From: a virus
Virus record (IMG/VR): IMGVR_UViG_3300031688_000056
Coordinates: 1 to 35,999 of that record
Strand: one strand, 5' to 3'
Length of the DNA: 35,999 nucleotides
Below, in pieces: positions 15,244 through 22,224 of this stretch. Every line of letters starts with the position of its first letter. The first letter of the stretch is position 1. The position numbers and the translations under genes are program-made. The notes under the pieces were generated by a model. That model worked only from the letters and a program-made list of their open reading frames with translations, was not told where the DNA came from and did not search any database.

Positions 15244-15528
15244 TTATTTTAAATTATTAACTATATTATTAAATTGTTTTTGAGATGTAACTCCTGCGTT
15301 TACATAGTCATTATCTACAAGATAATACTTACAAAGATTTACATTATGACCAAATCTGTTTGTACTTTTAATAGGTATTGATTCTATATGACTACCCTCT
15401 TTGCGTAGGTTGAAAATTATAGCACCTAATCTTTGTGTGCCTATTTCAGTATAAGCCTCTTCTTGCGTTAGCGTTTTACCTGTTTTCAGGTGTTGGAATA
15501 CTGCTTGTTTTTGCGTTGTTGGTTTCAT
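15244..15528 (-). CDS. Winged helix-turn-helix protein
   Basis: 94 aa with an N-terminal HTH: TTQKQAVFQHLKTGKTLTQ (4-22), then EEAYTEIGTQRLGAIIFNLR (recognition region) and KEGSHIESIPI as a wing. This is the small phage/prophage 'helix-turn-helix domain' family seen in Bacteroidota. The leader is CCAACTAAAGATG. It probably regulates phage or host promoters; the target is not known. Confidence 0.7.
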   Translation of the reverse strand: MKPTTQKQAVFQHLKTGKTLTQEEAYTEIGTQRLGAIIFNLRKEGSHIESIPIKSTNRFGHNVNLCKYYLVDNDYVNAGVTSQKQFNNIVNNLK

Positions 15529-15652
15529 CTTTAGTTGGTTTTAGTGAGTACGTTGCTCTTACTCGGTTTGTAATTAATGTATCAATTTTTTTCAATTTTT
15601 CAATTTCATCATAAATTGCCTTAAGCGTTCTTTTACTTCCTATTATTTCCAT
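15476..15652 (-). CDS. Small hypothetical protein, 58 aa
   Basis: An ORF that starts inside the last codons of the 49-aa gene (ATGG overlapping its end) and overlaps the HTH gene by 53 nt. N-terminus MEIIGSKRTLKAIYDEIEKL, Lys/Glu-rich and probably helical. Tight packing with neighbours supports it; the long overlap on the 3' side lowers confidence. Confidence 0.4.
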   Translation of the reverse strand: MEIIGSKRTLKAIYDEIEKLKKIDTLITNRVRATYSLKPTKDETNNAKTSSIPTPENR

Positions 15653-15792
15653 AATATATTTTTAATATAATTTATTTGATTATTTTTATGAGCCATTCTG
15701 TATTCTGCTACTAACCTTTTTGCCTCTTGCAATGAGTCTGTAGTGTCTATTATTTCAGTACACCCCCTGCGTGTTTCAATTATTTTATACAT
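15643..15792 (-). CDS. Small hypothetical protein, 49 aa
   Basis: Begins 13 nt inside the end of the 66-aa gene and stops just after the next start. Product MYKIIETRRGCTEIIDTTDS followed by LQEAKRLVAEYRMAHKNNQI: a short beta-like start and an amphipathic helix. The D-S-x-x-E-A-x-x-L-V-x-x-Y pattern looks like small phage proteins seen across Bacteroidota viruses. Function unknown. Confidence 0.5.
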   Translation of the reverse strand: MYKIIETRRGCTEIIDTTDSLQEAKRLVAEYRMAHKNNQINYIKNILWK

Positions 15793-15980
15793 TTTATTTT
15801 TTTAAGGATTCTTAATTGACTTATTTTTCTACTTATTTCTAGTAACTCTTTTTCCATTCTAGCAATAGTATGGTAATAGCCATAAGGATAGTTTAAGTCA
15901 TCAGCCTCTTGCTTCAGGGCATTAATTTCTTTTACCTTATCTTGCAAATGACCTTCAAGTATTTTAATTAAATTAGACAT
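15780..15980 (-). CDS. Coiled-coil hypothetical protein, 66 aa
   Basis: Start chosen at 15980 because it carries the CCAACTAAAAAAAACAAAATG leader and leaves the upstream gene intact; the longer frame to 16049 would overlap that gene. The product (MSNLIKILEGHLQDKVKEIN, then YGYYHTIARMEKELLEISRK) is mostly a Glu/Lys/Leu coiled coil. Cytoplasmic, unknown function, possibly a small binding partner. Confidence 0.65.
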   Translation of the reverse strand: MSNLIKILEGHLQDKVKEINALKQEADDLNYPYGYYHTIARMEKELLEISRKISQLRILKKIKCIK

Positions 15981-16002
15981 TTTGTTTTTTTTAGTTGGTT
16001 TA

Positions 16003-16329
16003 TTATCTAGTAAATTTAGTGCCTTTAAAAAGTTTGCCATCTTTGTCAAGAAATAATCTTGTTTCTGATTGCATTGCTAAAGAGTCGGATAAACCTTTTC
16101 TACCCCATCTCTTCATATCAGTAGTGTCGGCTTTTGTACTTTCCTTCCACATATCCAACCATTCTCCTGCTGTGCCTTGAAAAGCATTATCGCTCTGCAG
16201 TTGAGTGTCTTCATCTAATGAGAAAAGTAACTCTAATTCTTGCGTGTTTAAGTGCATTCTCGCACCTCCTCCTGCTGCAAATCTCATTCCTAATGATTGT
16301 CCTTGTAGTGTTTCAGTTCTTGTAGCCAT
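16003..16329 (-). CDS. Hypothetical protein, 108 aa
   Basis: First gene after the promoter module at 16361-16460, with a double leader CAACTAAACAACTAG before ATG. The N-terminus has GQSLGMRFAAGGGARM, then an acidic helix LNTQELELLFSLDED, Trp residues (EWLDMWKES) and a charged end. No membrane segment or known motif. Being first behind a conserved early promoter, it is likely to be highly expressed; function unknown. Confidence 0.7.
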   Translation of the reverse strand: MATRTETLQGQSLGMRFAAGGGARMHLNTQELELLFSLDEDTQLQSDNAFQGTAGEWLDMWKESTKADTTDMKRWGRKGLSDSLAMQSETRLFLDKDGKLFKGTKFTR

Positions 16330-16360
16330 AATTTCTAGTTGTTTAGTTGATTAATGTATT

Positions 16361-16460
16361 GTAAATATAAGGCAAAATAATGCTTCACTGACAAATAAGG
16401 TCATTTATTTTCAAATTATTTTGCATTTTCTTTGTAATACTTTGGTTTGTAGTAAGTTAA
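16361..16460 (-). promoter_or_regulatory. Early promoter module A
   Basis: Minus strand: a 28-bp block TTAACTTACTACAAACCAAA GTATTACA (16460-16433), then an AT-rich spacer, TGACCTTATTTGTCAGTGA around the -33 TTTG (16395-16392), 22 bp, and TATATTTAC (16369-16361) as -7. The 28-bp block and CCTTATTTGTC..GTGA plus GCCTTATATTTAC recur in module B at identical distances (72 bp between the block and -7). Short inverted arms flank the -33 site (TGAC/GTCA), suggesting an operator. Confidence 0.65.
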
Positions 16461-16468
16461 ACATTGAA

Positions 16469-17224
16469 TTATATTGTAATTTTCTCAACTTTTGGTAAAA
16501 TTGTTGCCGATTCACAGGTGTTTAAGTGTGGACAGGAGTGGCATAACTTTGGATTATCAGTTGGATAACCTACAAATTCATCTAAGTCTTCCCAAAGATT
16601 AACCACTATATTGCTATGCTGTTTTAGTGTTTCATCTGTTATTTCTATTTGCAGGAATTTAACCCAACCACTCTTACCGAAAATAAGATAATAAAAAGGC
16701 AGGTCTTCACCCATTATTTGTTTTGCCATATAAACATAATGGATAGCTTGTGTATAATCTTTTTGTGAAATATCACCACCCCAAGCGTAAGGATTCCACC
16801 TACAATTATCGTCTTCTTTTGTCTGCGTAAACTTAATATCTATGAGTATTTTCTTACCCTCATATTCTGCTACTAAGTCGGGGTGTCCGATACAAGAATC
16901 TGTTTTCCATTCAGGCTGCACATCTACTAACTTTATACCCATATTGTGCATAGTTATTTTTGACGACTCTGCTAGATTCCTTACGTCCTGTTCGGGTTTA
17001 CCCATTGCTCCACTTTTCAGTTTAGGTATAAGGTCTCCATTAAAAGAACCTCCACGACTTTCACCGATTAATAAGGTTTCAAATAACAATCCTAACTGCA
17101 TAGATAAGGAACTACGGGTTGGTTCTTTTAGCCAAAATTCCTTATACATTCTCAGCTTACAATTCCATTCGTTTAGATAGTCTTTTATTAAAGACTGACT
17201 AATTAAGGGCTTTTCTATTTTCAT
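16469..17224 (-). CDS. Cas4-like PD-(D/E)XK nuclease with four cysteines
   Basis: 251 aa. Nuclease motifs: H114-P-D116 in CIGHPDLVAEYEG, D129-I-K131 in KKILIDIKFT, and Q159-x3-Y163 in TQAIHYVYM, as in the RecB/Cas4 exonuclease family. C22 near the N-terminus and C228-x2-C231-x5-C237 at the C-terminus fit the iron-sulfur cluster ligands of Cas4/AddB-type enzymes. Likely processes DNA ends during phage recombination-dependent replication or packaging. No cas genes or CRISPR arrays are nearby. Start at 17224 overlaps the preceding gene by 26 nt. Confidence 0.85.
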   Translation of the reverse strand: MKIEKPLISQSLIKDYLNEWNCKLRMYKEFWLKEPTRSSLSMQLGLLFETLLIGESRGGSFNGDLIPKLKSGAMGKPEQDVRNLAESSKITMHNMGIKLVDVQPEWKTDSCIGHPDLVAEYEGKKILIDIKFTQTKEDDNCRWNPYAWGGDISQKDYTQAIHYVYMAKQIMGEDLPFYYLIFGKSGWVKFLQIEITDETLKQHSNIVVNLWEDLDEFVGYPTDNPKLCHSCPHLNTCESATILPKVEKITI

Positions 17225-17441
17225 TTATTTTATTTATATATAATTTTTCCATTTTTGTTTCAAACTCTCTATACATTTCATCAGTATCTACCACATAGCC
17301 ATTATCAAAATAATAATATACTCCCACGTCTATTGTTTTAGAATTTTTGCTGACTCTTTTATATATGTAGTCAAGATTACTGCCTACATACAATCCGATA
17401 CTAATGCCTATCATTAATATTAAAATTAGCCAAAATATCAT
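17199..17441 (-). CDS. Small membrane-anchored protein, 80 aa
   Basis: Starts with an ATGA overlap with the 84-aa gene. The N-terminus MIFWLILILMIGISIGLYVG is one membrane span, followed by a charged soluble part with GVYYYFDNGYVVDTDEMYRE and a Lys-rich helix. Probably inner-membrane with a cytoplasmic tail. No known family. Confidence 0.65.
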   Translation of the reverse strand: MIFWLILILMIGISIGLYVGSNLDYIYKRVSKNSKTIDVGVYYYFDNGYVVDTDEMYREFETKMEKLYINKINENRKALN

Positions 17442-17692
17442 TTTATATTTATTGATTCTACCTGCATAAGTGTTGCATTATTTACTACATCTTTTATGTA
17501 AGTGTCTCCTGTCTCAAAAATACCATAAGTATAAGGGCTTTTTACTGCACATAGCCATCTTGCATATTGATTCTTTTTTTCATTTTCAGGACTTTGGTAT
17601 TTTTTTAATACCCTCCATTGCCAATCACCTGATACCCATATCTCATAAGGATTATCTATTGGTCTAGTTTTACCACATTCGTTTTTTGCCAT
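17438..17692 (-). CDS. Hypothetical protein, 84 aa, conserved-looking phage family
   Basis: Soluble protein rich in Trp/Tyr: RPIDNPYEIWVSGDWQW, then KNQYARWLCAVKSPYTYG and FETGDTYIKDV. The pattern is one I associate with small uncharacterised proteins shared by many Bacteroidota phages. Leader CAACGAAACTAAATAAAATGG. Compact beta-type fold likely; role unknown. Confidence 0.7.
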   Translation of the reverse strand: MAKNECGKTRPIDNPYEIWVSGDWQWRVLKKYQSPENEKKNQYARWLCAVKSPYTYGIFETGDTYIKDVVNNATLMQVESINIK

Positions 17693-17693
17693 T

Positions 17694-17837
17694 TTATTTA
17701 GTTTCGTTGTTTATTTCCTTTAAAGTTCCTTTAGGTAATAAGATTAATAACTGATACAATTCGCTTTGTATTTCTTCTTTGCTTTTGGTATAAGCCCAAA
17801 TTTTTGCTACCCTGTTTGCTATCTGTTGACTATTCAT
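17694..17837 (-). CDS. Small hypothetical protein, 47 aa
   Basis: An ORF fitting exactly between two genes: it starts 2 nt after the preceding stop region (ATG 17837, leader ATAAAAATG) and stops 1 nt before the next ATG. Product MNSQQIANRVAKIWAYTKSK, then EEIQSELYQLLILLPKGTLK: helical, amphipathic, soluble. Exact fit supports a real gene; function unknown. Confidence 0.6.
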   Translation of the reverse strand: MNSQQIANRVAKIWAYTKSKEEIQSELYQLLILLPKGTLKEINNETK

Positions 17838-17839
17838 TT

Positions 17840-18103
17840 TTATAATGTTTTATTATAGTTAATTATTCCTTTTTGTGCTACCATTTTACATATTGCATCT
17901 ATTTTTTGTGCGTGTACCACCTGTATGGTTTCATACAAATCTAGCGTTAACTCTATGAGATGTTCTCTTTGCAACTCGTGTATCAGCATACCTAAAGTTT
18001 GTGCTTGTGATTTAGGTGACCAATCTCTCATTTCACCGATTTCTTTTGCTACTCTTTCTTTAATAGCTAAAGACCTTAAAAGTTTTTCTGTATTCTTATC
18101 CAT
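17840..18103 (-). CDS. Helical hypothetical protein, 87 aa
   Basis: Starts 1 nt after the preceding stop. Entirely alpha-helical by composition (TEKLLRSLAIKERVAKEIGE, HELQREHLIELTLDLYETIQ). No membrane segment or motif. Part of the 18503-13324 early cluster. Confidence 0.6.
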   Translation of the reverse strand: MDKNTEKLLRSLAIKERVAKEIGEMRDWSPKSQAQTLGMLIHELQREHLIELTLDLYETIQVVHAQKIDAICKMVAQKGIINYNKTL

Positions 18104-18104
18104 A

Positions 18105-18503
18105 TTAATTATAATTTATATACATTGTTTTTTCTTCAAAATTTATCTCTACATTTGTCGGCTGAATACAATCCGTAGTAAGTTCTTTTTCACCCTCTTC
18201 TATTGACCACGATTCATCTTTATCTGTGTCAATTTCTATTGTATGCTCTGTAGCATCATCATTAATTTCATCAGTATAAATAGTTACAGTCAACGAGTAA
18301 ACTATTCTAGTTGTGTAATAGCATATTCCTTTTACACCCCACTCTCTCATTTCAATATCAAAACTCCAATCTACTACGATATTTTCGTCCTCAATATCTA
18401 AGTCATATATTTTCTTTGCTACTTCTTTTTTTAGCAAATACTCTTTTAGATTTAATACATCAATATCAATTCCATCGTTGTCCCTTGTTACAAATTTTTC
18501 CAT
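18105..18503 (-). CDS. Acidic hypothetical protein, 132 aa
   Basis: Preceded by two CAACTAAA leader copies (CAACTAAAAAACAACTAAAG) and a TATATTTA box. The protein is strongly acidic (DIEDENIVVDWSFDIEM, EIDTDKDESWSIEEGE) and beta-strand rich. Acidic small phage proteins can be DNA mimics, but nothing specific shows that here. Function unknown. Confidence 0.65.
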   Translation of the reverse strand: MEKFVTRDNDGIDIDVLNLKEYLLKKEVAKKIYDLDIEDENIVVDWSFDIEMREWGVKGICYYTTRIVYSLTVTIYTDEINDDATEHTIEIDTDKDESWSIEEGEKELTTDCIQPTNVEINFEEKTMYINYN

Positions 18504-18535
18504 AGCTTTAGTTGTTTTTTAGTTGTTTAATACTG

Positions 18536-18567
18536 TAAATATAGTAAAATTATTTAATATAAATGCA
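18536..18567 (-). promoter_or_regulatory. Putative promoter for the 132-aa gene
   Basis: TATATTTA (18543-18536) as -7; the 15 bp upstream (AAATAATTTTACTAT) are shared with the promoter of the SSB-like gene at 22895. AAAACTGC lies 25 bp before the -7 box, similar to the late promoter element, but the spacing differs by 2 bp. Confidence 0.4.
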
Positions 18568-18579
18568 GTTTTTTTTGTT

Positions 18580-18813
18580 TTATATTTCCCAATCTTTTAT
18601 TAAGTCTAACTCTTTGGCTACATAGTTTATATGTTTAGTTGTGGTTGGCGAAGACGTTTTACCATCTACCTCCCACTCTACCTTTATAATTATGTCTCCT
18701 GATATTCTTGCTACTAATGTGCCGTAAGAATAAACTTTGTAATTTTCTTGTAGCCCTTTTCTTTTTGACTCTTTAGATTCAATTACTTCTAGGTTTTGTT
18801 TATACTTTTTCAT
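18580..18813 (-). CDS. Hypothetical protein, 77 aa (partner of the LPD29 protein)
   Basis: The start is set at 18813 because it overlaps the LPD29 gene stop (ATGA). Basic N-terminal helix, then NYKVYSYGTLVARISGD and KVEWEVDGKTSSPTTTKH. The YSYGTLVA pattern is common in small phage/plasmid proteins next to LPD29 proteins. Probably a small beta-rich protein; role unknown. Confidence 0.65.
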   Translation of the reverse strand: MKKYKQNLEVIESKESKRKGLQENYKVYSYGTLVARISGDIIIKVEWEVDGKTSSPTTTKHINYVAKELDLIKDWEI

Positions 18814-19277
18814 AAGCCCATTTCTTGAATTTGTCTCCAAACGAATTGCGTAGTGTAGGTGTTCATATTTGGCAAAAACTCATCATTTGTTATATTAAAG
18901 TTGTCCCAACCTTTTCTCCACGAACTCGCACTTATTTCATATTTTATATTTAAGCCAAATTTCTGATTAATTTCATCAACTGCCTTAGCTTGTGTTTGTG
19001 CTGTTAAGTCTCTAGTCAAGGATATGTATTTAACTTGTGGCAAATCATCATTACAATTACTCATTTCGTACATATCAATCATACCATTAAAGTTACCATA
19101 TTTATACTTGCCTGTTATTTCAGAAATATCATCTGTAGATGGACCTTCAATCCACTCTACATTTACTGAGTTTCCACCTGCAAAGTTTTCTGACGTTACT
19201 GAGAATTTAGTCTCAGGATACTTTGCTTTCAATTCGTTTTTAATTGCCTTTGAGCAATTTGCTGATGTTGTTGCCAT
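18810..19277 (-). CDS. LPD29 domain protein (large polyvalent protein-associated domain 29)
   Basis: 155 aa. SKAIKNELKAKYPETKFSVT followed by AGGNSVNVEWIEGPSTDDI and a YKYGNFNGMIDMYE segment match the LPD29 pattern (KELK..P.TKFSV......GNS..V.W.DGP). Such domains are found in phage and plasmid polyvalent proteins thought to be delivered or used in host takeover; biochemical activity unknown. Leader AACAACTAAAAAAAATGG. Confidence 0.75.
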   Translation of the reverse strand: MATTSANCSKAIKNELKAKYPETKFSVTSENFAGGNSVNVEWIEGPSTDDISEITGKYKYGNFNGMIDMYEMSNCNDDLPQVKYISLTRDLTAQTQAKAVDEINQKFGLNIKYEISASSWRKGWDNFNITNDEFLPNMNTYTTQFVWRQIQEMGL

Positions 19278-19305
19278 TTTTTTTAGTTGTTTTAAAAATT
19301 AATAA

Positions 19306-19548
19306 TTATGCTAATATATCTCCAAAGTAATATCCTACCACATCTTGACTCTGTATTCTAAAACCATCTTCACATTTCTCAGTAAAAAGATTTTCAAATC
19401 TTGCTCTTAAATTATACATTCTCTTACTTTCACATTTTTTAAGATATGGAGTTTTTGAGCCATTGTTTAAGTAGTCGTTTACTTCTGTGATTATTGCCTC
19501 TATCTCTGTTGAGGTTTTAGTTCCGAATTTGTCTTTGTAAATTAGCAT
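19306..19548 (-). CDS. Hypothetical protein, 80 aa
   Basis: First gene behind promoter module B, leader CAACTAAACAACAAGAAAAGATG. Soluble, charged: EIEAIITEVNDYLNNGSK, then MYNLRARFENLF and VVGYYFGDILA at the end. No recognised domain. Its position mirrors that of the 108-aa gene behind module A. Confidence 0.65.
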   Translation of the reverse strand: MLIYKDKFGTKTSTEIEAIITEVNDYLNNGSKTPYLKKCESKRMYNLRARFENLFTEKCEDGFRIQSQDVVGYYFGDILA

Positions 19549-19580
19549 CTTTTCTTGTTGTTTAGTTGTTTATTATTAAT

Positions 19581-19685
19581 GTAAATATAAGGCATAATGA
19601 TACCTCACCGACAAATAAGGTGAAGAAATTTGATATTTTTTAACATATTATCTGTAATACTTTGGTTTGTAGTAAGTTAAGCAGT
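19581..19685 (-). promoter_or_regulatory. Early promoter module B
   Basis: Minus strand: AACTGCTTAAC (19685-19675), overlapping a 28-bp block identical to module A (19680-19653), then TCACCTTATTTGTCGGTGA around the -33 TTTG (19615-19612), 22 bp, and TATATTTAC (19589-19581). The -33 element is flanked by a perfect 5-bp inverted repeat TCACC/GGTGA. All distances equal those in module A. Confidence 0.65.
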
Positions 19686-19723
19686 TAAAAAAAGTTAAAA
19701 AAAAGTGTAAATAAACTTAATTA

Positions 19724-20164
19724 TTACTTTTTTATACTATTTTTTTTTAGTATTTTAGTAGTCTTTTTGCTTTTAATAGACTTTTTCTCTGACCCAAGAT
19801 ACCAATTAATCCTGTTTATTACCATCTCATAATCAGTAACTACCTCTGCATAGTAGCCATTTTTTTGTAATTTCAGTATCCATTCCTTTTGCTCGGGACT
19901 AGGATAATTACCCTTCACCTTCAGCTCTAAAGCACAACCACAATATGGGATTTCATCTACTCTTCTAGGTGCATAAATAAATAAATCAGGAAAACCCTTA
20001 CTGCTACCTGTTGCCTTCATTTTCATTGCCTGACTCATAGATGTTCTGACTCCACCTGCCGAACCATTAAACAATACATTTGGATATTTTATCTGTATAT
20101 AAGATACTATCGCTCTTTGTAATTCGTATTCAGGTTGACTCCTGCGTATTCTTTTAATACTCAT
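19724..20164 (-). CDS. VRR-NUC domain nuclease
   Basis: 146 aa. QPEYELQRAIVSYIQIKYP, GVRTSMSQAMKMKATG, GFPDLFIY (D60), ALELKVKG (E80, K82) and SPEQKEWILKLQKNGYYAEV match the VRR-NUC family of PD-(D/E)XK nucleases; stand-alone phage members are structure-specific (Holliday-junction-like) nucleases. The last 20 residues are Lys-rich, possibly DNA-binding. It overlaps the NinB-like gene by 11 nt and closes a replication/recombination operon before module B. Confidence 0.9.
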   Translation of the reverse strand: MSIKRIRRSQPEYELQRAIVSYIQIKYPNVLFNGSAGGVRTSMSQAMKMKATGSSKGFPDLFIYAPRRVDEIPYCGCALELKVKGNYPSPEQKEWILKLQKNGYYAEVVTDYEMVINRINWYLGSEKKSIKSKKTTKILKKNSIKK

Positions 20165-20537
20165 TTGGTAACATTAAGTTTATATTCAATTCGGTACTTG
20201 CCCATATCCTTACTTTTTCTACATACATTTCAAACTCTTTTGTATTGAGTCTGCTAGTAGACTGAACATACAATACTCCTGCTTTTTTATCTTGGTGTTC
20301 TAAAATTTGGTATTCACTTAAAAATTTAGCCTTTAAAATTTCGTGCATTTCATCTGAAAAATAGCCCAAATCATCAGCCATAACCTGAACAATACATCTC
20401 CAATAATAAGCATTTTGATTCAAACTACGATTGTTTTTTTGCTCCTTAATTTCAACTACATAATCCTTATCCTGAAGTTGTTTTAAATAATTATACAACC
20501 TTAATTTATCATCATCTGTTTTAATTATGAACTTCAT
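20154..20537 (-). CDS. NinB-like recombination protein
   Basis: 127 aa. Start at 20537 is fixed by the ATGA overlap with the helicase loader. Motif NRSLNQNAYYWRCIVQVMADDLGY, abridged: RSLNQNAYYW at ~38-47, then DEMHEILKAKFL and STSRLNTKEFEMYVEKVRIW. This is the pattern of NinB-type phage recombination mediators (lambda ninB/Orf family of Bacteroidota phages), which help single-strand annealing at forks. Neighbours (SSB-like, loader, VRR-NUC) fit. Confidence 0.75.
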   Translation of the reverse strand: MKFIIKTDDDKLRLYNYLKQLQDKDYVVEIKEQKNNRSLNQNAYYWRCIVQVMADDLGYFSDEMHEILKAKFLSEYQILEHQDKKAGVLYVQSTSRLNTKEFEMYVEKVRIWASTELNINLMLPNEY

Positions 20538-21115
20538 TTTCTTAAAGACTTTCCTTTGAACGGAATTATATTGCACAACCTATATATCCTGTCTAGTATC
20601 CTTGTGCCGTAACGCTCTAGCAGTTGTTTAGAGTTTAAGTTTGTGGACAATATTAATAGCCTATTTTGGTCTTCAGCCTTAGATATTGCTAATTCAACGT
20701 GGTCAATTTTCGTGCCGTATTTGTTCTGTATTTCTTCTTGACCGATTTCATCAATTACAATGAAGAACGGTAAATTCTCAATTTTAGATAATTCACGTGC
20801 AGGTATTGGTGTTAATCTTTTTCCATACATAGCTTTAAAGAACAAAGGAAGTAGTGAATTTATTATAACGGATTTGCCACGTCCATTACTCCCTGCTAAA
20901 AGCAACCCTTTTCCTTGCGTATTTGACATCCATTTTATTACTTCATCATATTCAGGCAGGTGTTGGTATTCATTAATTTCGTTAACAGTTTCATCTACAA
21001 GGCAAAATACTTCTTCAAATTTAGGTCTCAGTATATCTATTGAGCCAAAAGAATAACTTTTATTTTTTCTCACAAATATATGCTCGTCAAGATGTTTTTT
21101 AAAATCTACTTTCAT
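20534..21115 (-). CDS. DnaC/IstB-like replicative helicase loader ATPase
   Basis: 193 aa AAA+ ATPase: Walker A GSNGRGKS (75-82), Walker B FFIVIDEIG (117-125), sensor-1 LILSTNLNSKQL (154-165) and arginine-finger region RYGTRILDRIYRL (168-180), in the order of DnaC-type loaders. It follows the HTH initiator by 3 nt, the classic initiator/loader pair (lambda O/P logic). No phage helicase or polymerase is seen, so it probably recruits the host DnaB-type helicase. Confidence 0.88.
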   Translation of the reverse strand: MKVDFKKHLDEHIFVRKNKSYSFGSIDILRPKFEEVFCLVDETVNEINEYQHLPEYDEVIKWMSNTQGKGLLLAGSNGRGKSVIINSLLPLFFKAMYGKRLTPIPARELSKIENLPFFIVIDEIGQEEIQNKYGTKIDHVELAISKAEDQNRLLILSTNLNSKQLLERYGTRILDRIYRLCNIIPFKGKSLRK

Positions 21116-21118
21116 TTT

Positions 21119-21787
21119 TTAAAAATTAAAATCATTAATATTATTTTTTATGTACCTGCCCTTATTGTCATTATTTTTTAATGCATAAAAAGAAGTCCAA
21201 CCATTGTCTAGCGTTTGCTCTAAAATAGCGTATCCTGTTTCTACATCATTATTACTAAGTTTCTCAATAGTCTTTAAATTACCACGAATTGCACGTTCTG
21301 TTAAAGATGCCCTTTTTCGTTTTTTTAATGGTATGTATTCTGATTCCCACAATTCAATAAATTGTTCAGTACAAATAACAAAATCTGCATATATATTATT
21401 ATTTATAGTATTAATGCTAGTAGTATTATCCTTAGCCTTTTTCTTTATAGGAGTATTAACAATATTGCTAATAGGGGTGTTAACATTATCGGCTATAGGT
21501 ATTATCATAATTTTTCTACGTTTAATCTGTTTGCTGTTTTGCTCATATTCTAATTGTATGGTTACGTGTTTATTTTTTACAAGTTGACTTATCCATTTAG
21601 AGATTGTAATTTTGCTAACATTATATAACTCAGCGAAGTATCTGTTAGTAGCAAAGCAATATCCTAACTTATTTGATAGACAGGTGATTTCACCATATAA
21701 CAATTTAGCATTAGCAGTTATATTGATATCATAACGAATATTGGCAGGTATGATTGCGTAATAGTTGGGTTTTTCTTTTTGATTCAT
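21119..21787 (-). CDS. Replication initiator with N-terminal helix-turn-helix
   Basis: 222 aa. N-terminal YYAIIPANIRYDINITANAK, then LLYGEITCLSNKLGYCFATN and RYFAELYNVSKITISKWISQ: the winged HTH of phage replication proteins (HTH_36 type). The centre has an 8-residue repeat (NVNTPIS/NIVNTPIK) caused by 24-bp DNA repeats at 21446-21505. The C-terminal part (ERAIRGNLKTIEKLSNND) resembles DnaD-like helicase-loading regions. Together with the adjacent loader it likely opens the origin, perhaps inside this gene. Confidence 0.75.
   Translation of the reverse strand: MNQKEKPNYYAIIPANIRYDINITANAKLLYGEITCLSNKLGYCFATNRYFAELYNVSKITISKWISQLVKNKHVTIQLEYEQNSKQIKRRKIMIIPIADNVNTPISNIVNTPIKKKAKDNTTSINTINNNIYADFVICTEQFIELWESEYIPLKKRKRASLTERAIRGNLKTIEKLSNNDVETGYAILEQTLDNGWTSFYALKNNDNKGRYIKNNINDFNF
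21446..21505. repeat. 24-bp tandem repeats inside the initiator gene (possible origin iterons)
   Basis: TATAGGAGTATTAACAATAT starts at 21446, TAATAGGGGTGTTAACATTA at 21469 and TATAGGTATTATC at 21494: two full and one partial copy, with AGG spaced 24 bp apart (21449-21451, 21473-21475, 21497-21499). The period keeps the reading frame. Repeats in an initiator gene are the arrangement of lambda-type origins. Confidence 0.5.
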
Positions 21788-21815
21788 AGCTGTAATATAT
21801 GAAAAAAATATGAAT

Positions 21816-21998
21816 CTAAATTACTTGACTTAGCCATTGTGCAAAAGTTATCTGTTTATTAATTATCATATCAACAACATAAGTAGGCAATTTAATTTTC
21901 ACATACCCCTTATCTTTAAAGTCTCCAACTACTCCATTGCATACTGATAATACACGTACTTTTTGGTGTTTGTCTTTAATTTGCAATAACAATTCCAT
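21816..21998 (-). CDS. Small hypothetical protein, 60 aa
   Basis: Overlaps the HTH gene end by 23 nt. Product MELLLQIKDKHQKVRVLSVC, then GVVGDFKDKGYVKIKLPTYVV: beta-strand-rich, soluble, with no membrane segment. No known family. Sits between the HTH protein and the initiator; could modulate either. Confidence 0.55.
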   Translation of the reverse strand: MELLLQIKDKHQKVRVLSVCNGVVGDFKDKGYVKIKLPTYVVDMIINKQITFAQWLSQVI

Positions 21999-22215
21999 CA
22001 GCCTTATCTACAATAAGTTTTTTTTCACCCAAAATTAAATCAATAACATTACGAGGGTCTTCCTTACAGGCTTCAGCTATACTCACTACTTGGCTTATTC
22101 TTAATCGCTCAGGCTGTTTTAATAACAATAAAGTAGTCGGCTGAGACGTGTTTAATAATTTGCTAATTTGACCCTTATTGAGTCCATTAACTTTTAACAA
22201 TCTTTCTAGTATCAT
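21976..22215 (-). CDS. Small HTH DNA-binding protein (Cro/XRE-like)
   Basis: 79 aa. GLNKGQISKLLNTSQPTTLL (11-30) and LRISQVVSIAEACKEDPRNV (38-57) form a helix-turn-helix of the XRE/Cro type with the usual following helices. Leader AAAAAATATGATAC region, start 9 nt after the SSB-like gene. Candidate regulator of the early promoters (A, B, C modules); that link is inference. Confidence 0.7.
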   Translation of the reverse strand: MILERLLKVNGLNKGQISKLLNTSQPTTLLLLKQPERLRISQVVSIAEACKEDPRNVIDLILGEKKLIVDKADGIVIAN

Positions 22216-22224
22216 ATTTTTTAT

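Noticed and set aside
15981-16049. Long N-terminus of the 66-aa coiled-coil gene
   Set aside because: It would overlap the 108-aa gene; the start at 15980 has the common leader motif.
20538-20576. Longer NinB-like N-terminus
   Set aside because: The 13 extra residues overlap the helicase loader; ATGA coupling at 20537 is better.
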